Positions 20,778 to 30,082 of a stretch of DNA of 62,500 nt are shown piece after piece. Numbering within the stretch: position 1 is the stretch's first letter; each line of letters opens with the position of its first letter. A model generated the notes under the pieces. That model had not been told where the DNA came from. It saw only the letters and a program-made list of their open reading frames with translations, and did no database searches. The translations under genes were made by a program, and so were the position numbers. Origin of the DNA: Rhizobium johnstonii 3841 (GTDB taxonomy: Bacteria > Pseudomonadota > Alphaproteobacteria > Rhizobiales > Rhizobiaceae); assembly GCF_000009265.1 (NCBI RefSeq), contig NC_008380.1, positions 1 to 62,500 on the forward strand, read 5' to 3'.

Positions 20778-22130
20778 TTGATACCCAGAGGCCAAACCGC
20801 GGTGAGCGAGGCAGCACAGGAGATCGACAAGCTCATGGGATTGCATCCCAAGGGTTTTGATCTGTCTCTCGATCGCATCACTCGTCTTCTCGATGTGCTC
20901 GGCAATCCGCACAGGAAACTGCCGCCCGTGATCCATGTCGCCGGCACCAATGGCAAGGGGTCGGTCACCGCCTTTTGCCGCGCCCTGCTCGAAGCCGGCG
21001 GCTACAGCGCCCATGTCCACACCTCGCCGCATCTGGTCAATTGGCACGAGCGTTATCGCATCGGCGTCAAGGGCGGACGCGGACAGCTTGTCGACGACGC
21101 CGTCTTTGCCGAGGCCGTGCGTCGTGTGGCCGATGCCAATGCAGGACAGCACATCACCGTCTTCGAAATCCTGACGGCGGTCACCTTCATCCTGTTTTCC
21201 GAACATCCGGCCGATGCCGCGATCATCGAAGTCGGTCTCGGCGGCCGGTTCGACGCCACCAATGTCATTTCAGATCCGGCCGTCTCGGTGATCATGCCGA
21301 TTTCGCTGGATCACCAGCCCTATCTTGGCGACAGGGTCGAGCTAATCGCGGCCGAAAAGGCCGGCATCATGAAGCCGGGATTTCCCGTTGTCATCGGTCA
21401 TCAGGAATATGACGCAGCACTCGACGTGCTGATGTCGACGGCCGAACGGCTGCATTGCCCGAGCGCCGTTTTCGGGCAGGATTTCATGGCGCATGAGGAA
21501 TATGGCCGCCTCGTCTACCAGGACGAATTCGGCCTTGCCGACCTGCCGCTGCCGCGCCTTCCCGGCCGGCATCAATATGCCAATGCCGCCGCCGCCATTC
21601 GTGCCGTCAAGGCGGCGGGTTTCACCGTCACCGAGACGATGATGGAAAAGGCGATGAGTTCGGTCGAATGGCCGGGCCGCCTACAGCGTCTGAGCGAGGG
21701 CCGGCTGCTGTCGCATGCGCCCGCCGGCGCCGAGATCTGGATCGATGGCGGGCATAATCCCGGTGCCGGCGAAGTGATCGCCGAAGCCATGGCCAATTTT
21801 GAGGAGCGCCAGTCTCGGCCGCTTTTCCTGATTATCGGCATGATCAACACCAAGGATCCGGTCGGTTATTTCAAGGCCTTTGCCGGTCTGGTCGAGAAGG
21901 TTTTCTGCGTGCCGATCCGCGGCAGCGAAGCGATGATTGACCCGGTGATATTGTCGAATGCCGCTTATGATGCCGGTTTGGTTGCCGAACCGATGTCGAC
22001 CGTCGGCGATGCGCTGGAAGCGATAAAAGCCGTCGCCGATCCGGAGGCATTGCCGCCGCGCATCCTGGTCGGCGGCTCTCTCTATCTCGTCGGCGACGTG
22101 CTCGCCGACAACGGCACGCCCCCGAAATGA
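20778..22130 (+). CDS. folC: Folylpolyglutamate synthase / dihydrofolate synthase
   Basis: A 450-residue Mur-ligase-like ATPase that adds glutamate to dihydropteroate and folates. The P-loop is HVAGTNGKGSVTAFC near residue 50; HTSPHLVNWHERYRI, EVGLGGRFDATNVI and the C-terminal IDGGHNPGAGE are family motifs. The start is either this TTG or a GTG 24 bp downstream (VSEAAQEIDK); the ribosome-binding context does not clearly decide. It closes the trp-accD-folC region and ends at a bidirectional hairpin. Confidence 0.93.
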   Translation: MIPRGQTAVSEAAQEIDKLMGLHPKGFDLSLDRITRLLDVLGNPHRKLPPVIHVAGTNGKGSVTAFCRALLEAGGYSAHVHTSPHLVNWHERYRIGVKGGRGQLVDDAVFAEAVRRVADANAGQHITVFEILTAVTFILFSEHPADAAIIEVGLGGRFDATNVISDPAVSVIMPISLDHQPYLGDRVELIAAEKAGIMKPGFPVVIGHQEYDAALDVLMSTAERLHCPSAVFGQDFMAHEEYGRLVYQDEFGLADLPLPRLPGRHQYANAAAAIRAVKAAGFTVTETMMEKAMSSVEWPGRLQRLSEGRLLSHAPAGAEIWIDGGHNPGAGEVIAEAMANFEERQSRPLFLIIGMINTKDPVGYFKAFAGLVEKVFCVPIRGSEAMIDPVILSNAAYDAGLVAEPMSTVGDALEAIKAVADPEALPPRILVGGSLYLVGDVLADNGTPPK

Positions 22131-22143
22131 AGGCTGCGAAATG

Positions 22144-22172
22144 AAAAAAGCCCGGTCGAGCCGGGCTTTTTC
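22144..22172. terminator. Bidirectional terminator between folC and trxA
   Basis: AAAAAGCCCGG and CCGGGCTTTTT form a perfect 11-bp inverted repeat with a 5-nt loop; it has a T tract in both directions and serves the convergent folC and trxA genes. Confidence 0.9.
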
Positions 22173-22202
22173 GTCAATGTGATATAAATCCGTCGATATC
22201 AA

Positions 22203-22523
22203 TCAGGCAGCGCTCGAAATCCAGTTCGAAAGAGCCGTCTTCGGCTTTGCGCCGACCGAGATATCGGCAACTTCGCCGCCCTTGAAGATTGCAAGGGTCG
22301 GAATGGAGCGCACACCAAACTGTGCGGCGAGTTCCGGATTCTCATCGATATTCAGCTTGGCGACCTTGACCTTGCCTTCCATCTCGACGGCGATTTCTTC
22401 GAGGCTCGGAGCAATCATCTTGCACGGGCCGCACCATTCGGCCCAGAAATCGACGACGACGGGTTCTGCGGATTCCAGAACTTCCGACTGGAAGTTATTG
22501 ATATCGACTTTCACGGTAGCCAT
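22203..22523 (-). CDS. trxA: Thioredoxin 1
   Basis: A 106-residue thioredoxin reducing cytoplasmic disulfides, including ribonucleotide reductase. The active site is the classical WCGPCK near residue 30, with the cis-Pro in [13 protein letters not shown]. The start at 22523 ([10 protein letters not shown]) has a GGAG upstream; a longer reading adds 12 residues. It lies 75 bp downstream of addA on the same strand and may be cotranscribed. Confidence 0.95.
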   Translation of the reverse strand: MATVKVDINNFQSEVLESAEPVVVDFWAEWCGPCKMIAPSLEEIAVEMEGKVKVAKLNIDENPELAAQFGVRSIPTLAIFKGGEVADISVGAKPKTALSNWISSAA

Positions 22524-22598
22524 GGGCTGCTCCTTTAACGGAATTGGGTGTTGAACCACATGTGATGGTGCGGTGCCGAATTTTCAATGTCCGGTATT

Positions 22599-25500
22599 TC
22601 ACTTTGTCTTGACCGCTGCAAGCGCCAAACCGAGCGCCTTTTCGCTCAGCGTGTAGAGCGAAGCGTTCTCGGTATAGACAAGCATGCAATCGATAAGCTT
22701 ATCAGGATAGAGCGGCGTCAGGATCTCGCGATAGATCGCCAGCTGCGCCCGGTGCGCGAAGGGGATGGCCTCCTCTGTTGCCGGCGGCACCCGATTGGTC
22801 TTGTAGTCGAGAATGACGACGCGATCGGCAAGGACGGCAAGCCGGTCGATGCGGCCGGAGACGGCATAGCGCCGATCTTCGAGCGTCAATGTTCCCATGA
22901 TCGAGACCTCGGGCTGGGCCTGTGCACCGAGAACAGCCTGCAGACCTTCCTCGTCCAATAGTTTCAGAACCGAATCGACAAGCTTGCGCCGCTCGACTTC
23001 CGGCCAGAATCGAGCCGCCCGTTCGGCATAGCGGCTCGCCGCATCAGGTCGCTCGGCAAGCGGAATTTCGGGAAGCGCCTGCAGCATGCGATGGATCAGC
23101 CTGCCTTTCTCCAGCGAACGATCGCTGTGCTCCTTCTCGCCGAACAGCGGCGAGACGACCAGCAGGCCGCCCTCGTCTTCATCGATAATCGTCCCGGCGC
23201 CGGAGGGGCTGAGCGGCCGGGGCAGCTCAGCCTGCGGCGGCAATGGCCGCAACAGGCCGTCGGGCAAGGTCTCCTCACTGCCGCGCTCTTGGCTGCGATC
23301 GATACGCTCAAAGCTTCGTTCCACCCGCGGCACGCGCCATTTGATGCCCGGCCATTCCCCATCGGAACCGGAGAATGTGGTCGCCTCCACATGCGGATGG
23401 TCGTCGTGCAGTGCCGTTGAAATCATCATATGCCAGGTGTCGTTGTTCACACGCACGCCACGATAGCCGCAGACGACCAGCCGGTCGGCGGCACGCGTCA
23501 TGGCGACATAGAGCAACCGGCGATATTCCTCTTCCGCCAGCATCTGGATACGTGCGGCATCGTCCTGGGTCAGCGAATTGGCGAGATCGGAGACAGGAAC
23601 CCAGACGGGCATCGGCGGCTCGTCGGGGCGGGTCTCGATCAGGCGAAGCTTCGGCAGATGCGTATGGGTGAAGGCCTTCGAACCGCCGTCGACGAGAAAA
23701 ACGATCGGTGCTTCAAGACCCTTGGAGGCATGCACCGTCATGATCCGTACCTCGTTGCGCCCCTTGTCCTGCTCGCGCTTCATTACCGGGGCTTCGAGTT
23801 CCAGCGTCGAGATGAAGGATTGCAGACCGGGAAGGCCGGAGCTCTCATGGTCGAGCGTGAAGGTCAGGAATTCGTCGAGGATATCGCTGACCTCGGTGCC
23901 GAGACGGGCAAGGAATTGCCGCCGCCCGCCATAGCTACCCAGCACGCGTGCATAGAAATCGTGAACCGACAGGCTCCTGGACTGCCGGAGAAATAGCTCC
24001 AGCCGCTCGACGGCAGCGCGGAAAAGTTCGGTGCCGTCGGCGGCGAAGCTTCGGAGATGGCTCCAGAAGCTTTCATTGTCGCCGCGCAACGCGGCGATCG
24101 CAAAGATGTCGTCCTCCGAGAGATCGAAAAGCGGGCTCTTGAGCACGGCGGCGAGCGAAAGATCGTCTTCCGGCAGAAGCAGGAAACGGCCGAGCGCCAG
24201 CAGATCCTGCACGGCGATATGGCTGGTCAGCACCAGCCTGTCCGCACCGGCGACGGGAATATCGCCGCGGCGCTTCAACGCCCGCGTCAACGCATTGACG
24301 AAGGCGTCGCGCTTGCGCACCAGCACCAGAATGTCGCCGGCCTCGATCAGGCGCTCCTTGCCTTTGTCGACGATCGTTTCGCGGCCGACGAGCGTGCCGA
24401 TCGAATGGGCGATCCGCCGCGCGAGGATTGCGGCCGGCGCGCTTTCCGGCGTCGCATCGAAGGGCGCCGTCCAGTCCTCCTCCTTCACCACCGCTTCCGG
24501 CGCAATCATCTCCCAGAGATCGACGGCGCCGGGATGCCCGATGCGGCTGGAACGATGCACGACCGGTTCGCCGAGCGCGCTGAGGCCGCGCGCGTTCTCG
24601 GGTGTCTTGAAAATGTGGTCGACCGCCTCGAGCACGTCGGCGGTCGAGCGGAACGACAGCGGCAGCCGCACGGAGGAAAAACTCTGCCCGCTATCGGAAA
24701 CGCGCCGCCGCGTCCGGTCGCTCTCCTCGGAAAAACGCTCGGGCCGCGCCCCCTGGAAGGAATAGATCGACTGCTTTTCGTCGCCGACGGCAAACAACGT
24801 GCGCACGATCGGCCGGGCGCTTTCGCCGGAGAAGAAATCTTCGGCGAGCGACTGGATGACGCTCCACTGGATCGGGCTGGTATCCTGCGCCTCGTCGACG
24901 AGGATATGGTCGATGCCCCGATCGAGCTTGTAGTGGATCCAGGGACCGACGCCACTTTTGGTCAGGAGGTCGGCGGTGCGGGTGATCAGGTCCTCGAAAT
25001 CGAGCTGGCTGCGCTGCTTCTTCAACTCCTCATAGTCGTGATTCAGCCGATCGGCGAGCACGAGCGCCGCATGCGTGGCGCCGTACATCCGCATCAGTTT
25101 CAGCCGGTCGCGGCTTGCTGCGACATGCGCGCGGGCAATGGCGATGGCCTCCGCCAGCTGCGGTGCCTCGGCAAGCATGGCCTTGACGAAGAATTGCGAG
25201 TCCGCCTTGGGCTCGCCCTTCACGGTCAGAAAGATTTTCTCGAGAAATTGCGCGCGCCTTGCGTCATCGCGCTCCCGCCCGGCGAGCCTGAGGCCATAGG
25301 CAACCTCCTGCGCCTTCGCACCGCCCTTCTGGTCGGCAAGCGAGAGATAAAGCTCTAACACGCTGCCCGAAAGCTCCGGCAAAGGCCAATATTGTGCCTC
25401 GATCCTGTCTTCCGTGTCGCCGACGGCAAGGCCGAGCCTTTTGCGCAGGACCATTTCCACGCCGCCCTGCTGTTCGGCCGCCGCCGTGAAACGACGAATG

Positions 25501-26150
25501 GCGTTGCGGTTGGCGACGATGTCGCCGAGCAGGTTCTCCAGTCCGGATTCGTCGCCGAGATTGAGCACGTAGGCGAATGCCTCGGCAAGAGCGCTGTCCT
25601 CGTCAGGTGCGGTTGCCGTCAACAGCGCCCGGCGCGCATCGGAAAGCAGCGCCACCGCCGCGCGATCGTCGAGAACCGAGAAATGCCCGGCAACGTTGGC
25701 TTCCAGCGGGAACTGATGCAGCAGTGCCTCGCAAAAGGCATGGATCGTCTGGATCTTCAGTCCGCCTGGTGTTTCCAGCGCCTTGGCAAACAGCCGGCGA
25801 GCCTCGGCAAGCTTCAGTCCGTCGGGAGCCATGCCTTCGATCTGCGTGATGCGCCGGCTGAGGTCCTCATCGTCAAGCACCACCCATTCCGCCAGCCGTT
25901 CGAAGACGCGGTTCGACATTTCCGACGCCGCGGCCTTGGTGTAGGTGAGGCATAAAATGGCGGAAGGCCGCGCACCTGATAGCAGCAGCCGGATGACGCG
26001 CTGTGTCAGCACATGCGTCTTGCCGGAACCGGCATTGGCCGAGACCCATGCTGAACGCAGCGGATCGGAGGCAATCGCCTGCTGGATCGTCGTCCAGCCG
26101 ATCCAGGCGCCCGGATCGTCATCGTTGGGAAGGGCGGTCACATCACTCAT
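22599..26150 (-). CDS. addA: Double-strand break repair helicase-nuclease AddA
   Basis: A 1183-residue UvrD-type helicase with a C-terminal RecB-family nuclease, partner of AddB in resecting double-strand breaks for RecA. Motifs: Walker A SANAGSGKTHVLTQR near residue 40, helicase motif II VDEAQDTSPIQW near 400, motif IV-VI elements including VMTVHASKGLEAPIVFLVD (written IMTVHASKG here) near 845, and the nuclease core VILDYKTNRVPP near 1130. The ATG at 26150 overlaps the end of addB by 8 bp (ATGAGTGA), so the two subunits are translationally coupled. Confidence 0.94.
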   Translation of the reverse strand: MSDVTALPNDDDPGAWIGWTTIQQAIASDPLRSAWVSANAGSGKTHVLTQRVIRLLLSGARPSAILCLTYTKAAASEMSNRVFERLAEWVVLDDEDLSRRITQIEGMAPDGLKLAEARRLFAKALETPGGLKIQTIHAFCEALLHQFPLEANVAGHFSVLDDRAAVALLSDARRALLTATAPDEDSALAEAFAYVLNLGDESGLENLLGDIVANRNAIRRFTAAAEQQGGVEMVLRKRLGLAVGDTEDRIEAQYWPLPELSGSVLELYLSLADQKGGAKAQEVAYGLRLAGRERDDARRAQFLEKIFLTVKGEPKADSQFFVKAMLAEAPQLAEAIAIARAHVAASRDRLKLMRMYGATHAALVLADRLNHDYEELKKQRSQLDFEDLITRTADLLTKSGVGPWIHYKLDRGIDHILVDEAQDTSPIQWSVIQSLAEDFFSGESARPIVRTLFAVGDEKQSIYSFQGARPERFSEESDRTRRRVSDSGQSFSSVRLPLSFRSTADVLEAVDHIFKTPENARGLSALGEPVVHRSSRIGHPGAVDLWEMIAPEAVVKEEDWTAPFDATPESAPAAILARRIAHSIGTLVGRETIVDKGKERLIEAGDILVLVRKRDAFVNALTRALKRRGDIPVAGADRLVLTSHIAVQDLLALGRFLLLPEDDLSLAAVLKSPLFDLSEDDIFAIAALRGDNESFWSHLRSFAADGTELFRAAVERLELFLRQSRSLSVHDFYARVLGSYGGRRQFLARLGTEVSDILDEFLTFTLDHESSGLPGLQSFISTLELEAPVMKREQDKGRNEVRIMTVHASKGLEAPIVFLVDGGSKAFTHTHLPKLRLIETRPDEPPMPVWVPVSDLANSLTQDDAARIQMLAEEEYRRLLYVAMTRAADRLVVCGYRGVRVNNDTWHMMISTALHDDHPHVEATTFSGSDGEWPGIKWRVPRVERSFERIDRSQERGSEETLPDGLLRPLPPQAELPRPLSPSGAGTIIDEDEGGLLVVSPLFGEKEHSDRSLEKGRLIHRMLQALPEIPLAERPDAASRYAERAARFWPEVERRKLVDSVLKLLDEEGLQAVLGAQAQPEVSIMGTLTLEDRRYAVSGRIDRLAVLADRVVILDYKTNRVPPATEEAIPFAHRAQLAIYREILTPLYPDKLIDCMLVYTENASLYTLSEKALGLALAAVKTK

Positions 26151-29100
26151 CGCCGCTCTCTTCGGTTTCGGCCGTCGACCATTCGGAGACGCGGGCGAGA
26201 TGATCATAGTCGCCGCCGAAATCGAATTGCTGGGCCGGGATCAGGCGCGAGGTAAAGCCTCTTTCGCTGGATTGCAGCAACCCCACGAATTTAACCAACT
26301 GGTCGATCGATTCGGCGGCGAGATCCATCGCCGATTTCGCCTTGTCGCTGCGCGCCGAGCTCTCGTTGTTGACGGTATCGACTTGAAAGCGGCTTCCCGG
26401 ACGCAGACGCACATAGAGAAGCTCCTGCGGCACGAGGCTGCCGGCATCGCGAAAAGCGCCGGCGCTCAGGGCCGCCGCTTCAAGCGCAAGCTGCGGATCG
26501 AGAAGCACGCGTGCCTGCGCCGGCGAGGGATTGTAGCCGGTCTTGTAGTCGATGATGTCGGCCGAGTGTGGTCCTGTTATGTCGATCCGGTCTGCGACGC
26601 CGGTGAGCCGGATATTGATCGGCTCCAGCTCCATGCCGCCCCGCACCTCCGTCAGCGTTTTCAAGATGCCATGCCGGCGTCCAGCCTCCCATTCGAGGAA
26701 GGCGCGGGCCACCGCGCGAAAGCGCGGCCGCCACACGGCATCGATATGCGGCGGCAACTTTTCCATGTCGAAAAGCTCGGAAAGGACGTGCTCCATCGCC
26801 GCTGCCGCATCCGGTGTGCCGGCGATATGGGCTTCGCGGATAAAACGGTCGATGATCTTGTGGTAGAGCGTTCCGCGTTCGGCCGCACCCGGATCGCGAT
26901 TGAACGGGTCGACGGGGTCGAGCCGCAGGATGCGACGGGCATAGATGGCATAGGGATCTCGGCGCAGCCGGCCGACTTCGCTGAAGGAATAGGATTTCGG
27001 CTGCAGCGCCAGCGGCGGTTTCGGCGAGGGTCGCTGCGCCGGCGCTTGGGCCTCGCCCCGATCGATGAGAGCGGCCCATTGGAGAAACCGGTTGCCGCGA
27101 CCCTTCAATTCCGCTTCGAACGCTTCTCCGCCGAGCGCCAGCAGCCGCTGCAGCCAACGCGAGGCGACGGTCGGCGTCGAGCCCTGGCGCAGCGCGCGCG
27201 AATAGATCAGATGGCGTGTGCCGTTTGCCATCTCGAAATCATGTGCCAGCTGGCCGATGCGCCTCTCCGGCGGCTCGAGGCCGATTTCCGTCTTCATCAT
27301 TCGCGGAATGAAGGGATTGTTGGCGGTCTGTCCCGGCCAGGTGCCTTCGTTCAGGCCACCGAGGATCAACGTATCGACGCTCTGCAGGCGGGCTTCCAAC
27401 GTGCCGAAGATGAAGAGCCTCGGATGGCTGAGCGCCCGTGGCTTCACCGCATGACCGGCGGCAAGGGCTGCCATGATGTCGATCCATTGCGGTCCGTCGG
27501 CCTCCATCTGGCCGTCCGTATCGATCACTTCACCGAGCAGGGCGGCGAGGGCATCTCCCGCTTCGTTCGACCAGAGATCGGCGAGATTGCCTTGCGGATC
27601 GACTGCGACCGCTTCAAGCGAACGGCCGGTGCGCTCCGCCCATTCGGACAATGTGAAGCGCGTTGTTCTTCCACGATCTTCCGGCCGATGCCGCATCAGC
27701 GCCGAAGCCAGCGGCTCGGTCGCTTGTGCGACCCGGCGGGCAAGGTCGTATGCGGCGTCGGCGGCCTCAGGCGAAAGCGCTTTTCGCCATTGTGGCGCGT
27801 GCCTGTCCAGGGCCTGTTCGGCAAGTTGGTGAGCGAGCAACGGTTCCAGCGTGCTGATATCCACCTCTGCCACGCCACCGCGCAGTGCCAGCAGTTCAAG
27901 CGCCTCGGTAGCGGAAATCAATGCGCCGCGTTCCAGGCCGAAGCGGGCAAGCGGGTGTTTGAGCAGCGAGACGATCGCCACCGGATCACCCGGCCGCAGC
28001 GCTGCCTCCAGCAGCAATTGCAGCAAGGTACCCTGCGGCATGGCCGAAAGCGGTGTGCCCGCCGAATCGTCGGCGAGGATGCCGAAGCGGGAAAGCTCGG
28101 CCATCACCCGCCGAGCGAGATTGCGGTCCGGAGTGATGAGTGCTGCCCGGCTCTCGCTATCCTGTCCCGGTCTTTCCAGCGCAAGCCGGAGCGCGATGGC
28201 AATTGCGGTTGCTTCCTCGCGCTCATTGGCGGCTTCGATTAGCGAAATATCAGAGAACGCCGAAGTCAGCGCGCCGGCCGGCAGGTCGTTTTTCCACGCC
28301 CCCCAGTCGCTGGTCGCCTCCGCCGGAGCAAGGGCCCGCGACAGGATTTCGGCGCGCCGCTCAAGATCGGCCTCCGGTCTGTCGAGGAGCGTGACATCGG
28401 CGCGTGTCAGCTTCAGCCGCTTGAGCAGCACCGACAGACCATATTGCGGATGGCTCCGGCTTGCGGGATTGGCGTGTTGGCCGGGCGCCGGTTCCGGCGC
28501 GACCATCTGCCAGTGCCTTTCGGGCATGGAGAGATCGAGACCCGGAAGCACGATCACGCCTTCCGGCAGATGGGCGACGGCGGCAATGAGATCGGCGGTG
28601 GCGGGAACGGAACCCGTCGAACCGGCGATGATGATCGGCCCCGCAGGTTTCGTTGCCGAAAGCCGGCTTGCCTCGGCCCGGAGAATGGCGTTTCTGTGCC
28701 GCGCCGGCGAGGATTTTCCAAGTTCGGACAGCCGCTGCGGCCAGAATGCGCTGGCGATCTGCAGGAACTCCGCCGTCAACTGCCACCAGGCGGCATAATC
28801 GCCGGTATCGAGTTTCGACAGTTCCGACCAGTCGAGATCCTCGGTCTCGATGGAATCGATCAGCTCGGCAAGATTGCGAGCGAGCCAGATCGCATCCGCC
28901 GGGCTTGCCGGCGCGACGAGCGGCGAGTCCGAGTGAATGTGGCGGACGATCTCCGGCAGCTTGTTTCGCCAGGCGAGGATCAGGCGCGCCAACTCCAGCA
29001 GACGGGCGGTATTCGACAGCGGCTGGGCGAGATCGATCGTTGCCGGCAGCACCTCGTCGAAATAGCCGCTGTCATCGTCGGTTTCGCCGAGTGGACGGAT

Positions 29101-29334
29101 GACCGGCAGGATCGCCGAGCGGCCGCCGAGCAGATCGACGAATTCCGAGCGCAGCACACGCACAGCGCGCCGGGTCGGCAGGTAGATCGTCACCTTGGCG
29201 AGCGACAGCGGATCATCGGCCTCGTGCCGGAAAAGCGGCGTCAGTCGGCCATCGCAAAGCGTCGTCGCCAGCATTTTCAGGAAGGGGAGGCCCGCCGGGA
29301 TTGTCAGGATGCGTGGCTGCTGCCGCTCTGCCAT
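26143..29334 (-). CDS. addB: Double-strand break repair protein AddB
   Basis: A 1063-residue AddAB subunit. The inactive helicase-like N-terminus lacks a Walker A P-loop, as in other alphaproteobacterial AddB proteins. The C-terminal nuclease domain (about residues 790-1040) has AERGTLYHKIIDRFI and DIIDYKTGYNPSPAQA. The whole protein contains one Cys (residue 27), so it cannot carry the four-Cys Fe-S cluster described for Bacillus AddB. It starts 3 bp after murU ends and overlaps addA. Confidence 0.93.
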   Translation of the reverse strand: MAERQQPRILTIPAGLPFLKMLATTLCDGRLTPLFRHEADDPLSLAKVTIYLPTRRAVRVLRSEFVDLLGGRSAILPVIRPLGETDDDSGYFDEVLPATIDLAQPLSNTARLLELARLILAWRNKLPEIVRHIHSDSPLVAPASPADAIWLARNLAELIDSIETEDLDWSELSKLDTGDYAAWWQLTAEFLQIASAFWPQRLSELGKSSPARHRNAILRAEASRLSATKPAGPIIIAGSTGSVPATADLIAAVAHLPEGVIVLPGLDLSMPERHWQMVAPEPAPGQHANPASRSHPQYGLSVLLKRLKLTRADVTLLDRPEADLERRAEILSRALAPAEATSDWGAWKNDLPAGALTSAFSDISLIEAANEREEATAIAIALRLALERPGQDSESRAALITPDRNLARRVMAELSRFGILADDSAGTPLSAMPQGTLLQLLLEAALRPGDPVAIVSLLKHPLARFGLERGALISATEALELLALRGGVAEVDISTLEPLLAHQLAEQALDRHAPQWRKALSPEAADAAYDLARRVAQATEPLASALMRHRPEDRGRTTRFTLSEWAERTGRSLEAVAVDPQGNLADLWSNEAGDALAALLGEVIDTDGQMEADGPQWIDIMAALAAGHAVKPRALSHPRLFIFGTLEARLQSVDTLILGGLNEGTWPGQTANNPFIPRMMKTEIGLEPPERRIGQLAHDFEMANGTRHLIYSRALRQGSTPTVASRWLQRLLALGGEAFEAELKGRGNRFLQWAALIDRGEAQAPAQRPSPKPPLALQPKSYSFSEVGRLRRDPYAIYARRILRLDPVDPFNRDPGAAERGTLYHKIIDRFIREAHIAGTPDAAAAMEHVLSELFDMEKLPPHIDAVWRPRFRAVARAFLEWEAGRRHGILKTLTEVRGGMELEPINIRLTGVADRIDITGPHSADIIDYKTGYNPSPAQARVLLDPQLALEAAALSAGAFRDAGSLVPQELLYVRLRPGSRFQVDTVNNESSARSDKAKSAMDLAAESIDQLVKFVGLLQSSERGFTSRLIPAQQFDFGGDYDHLARVSEWSTAETEESGDE

Positions 29335-29337
29335 GGC

Positions 29338-30069
29338 TCAGGCAAACGCCCGCAACCTGCGGATCGTTTCCTCCGCCTCGCCGATCGCCTCCGGCGTTCC
29401 GACAGTCAGCCAATGGCCTTCGAGTACCATGCCGAAAAGCCGTCCGCGCGCGATCGCCTTGTCGAAATAGATATTGAGGTTGAAGGCATCCTTCGGTGCA
29501 TCGTCGAGCAGCGACGGGTTCATGACGATCGCGCCGGCATAGACGACCGGATTGGACGGATCGTCGCGATAACGTGTCAGCTGGCCATCGGCCGCGAGGC
29601 TGAAGTCGTTCTTGCCGTTGTGACCCGTCGTATCCTCGATTCCAACGCAAAGCAGCGCCATATCCATTCGTTCGGCATTGAAGAATCCGGCTAAGCGTTG
29701 AAGATTCGTCGGCCGCCCCTGCTGTTCGCCGATCCAGAAGAGATCGGCGTTCATGACGAAGATGTTGTCGCGGTTAAGCAGCCTCAATCCCTTCGCCAAG
29801 CCGCCACCAGAATTCATCAGTGCGTCCCGCTCGTCGGAAATGACGATATCGAGGCCGTGATATTTCCCAAGATGGTCGAGCATCTGATCGGCGAAGTGGT
29901 GGACGTTGACGACGGCCCGTTCGACACCGGCCGCCACCAGCGAATCCAGTGCGTAGTCGATCATCGGCTTGCCGTCGATCTTCACCAGCGGCTTCGGGAT
30001 CGTATCGGTGATCGGGCGCATGCGGGTTCCGAGACCCGCGGCCAGTACCATAGCTTGTCTGATGGTCAT
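29338..30069 (-). CDS. murU: Sugar-1-phosphate nucleotidyltransferase (probable MurU, MurNAc-1-P uridylyltransferase)
   Basis: A 243-residue nucleotidyltransferase with the signature MVLAAGLGTRMRPITDTIPKPLVKIDGKPMI at its N-terminus, followed by DERDALMNSGGGL and the catalytic FVMNADLFW. In Pseudomonas, MurU makes UDP-MurNAc from MurNAc-1-P in the peptidoglycan-recycling bypass that avoids de novo synthesis. A fused AmgK-type kinase directly upstream (13 bp) supports this over mannose-1-P guanylyltransferase, the usual automatic label. It sits 3 bp before addB. Confidence 0.8.
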   Translation of the reverse strand: MTIRQAMVLAAGLGTRMRPITDTIPKPLVKIDGKPMIDYALDSLVAAGVERAVVNVHHFADQMLDHLGKYHGLDIVISDERDALMNSGGGLAKGLRLLNRDNIFVMNADLFWIGEQQGRPTNLQRLAGFFNAERMDMALLCVGIEDTTGHNGKNDFSLAADGQLTRYRDDPSNPVVYAGAIVMNPSLLDDAPKDAFNLNIYFDKAIARGRLFGMVLEGHWLTVGTPEAIGEAEETIRRLRAFA

Positions 30070-30082
30070 CCTGATCCGGAAC

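Noticed and set aside
24057..28242. Long plus-strand open frames opposite addA and addB (up to 765 codons)
   Set aside because: They lie entirely antisense to the two AddAB genes, whose helicase and nuclease motifs are intact; the compositions are those of codon-position shadows.
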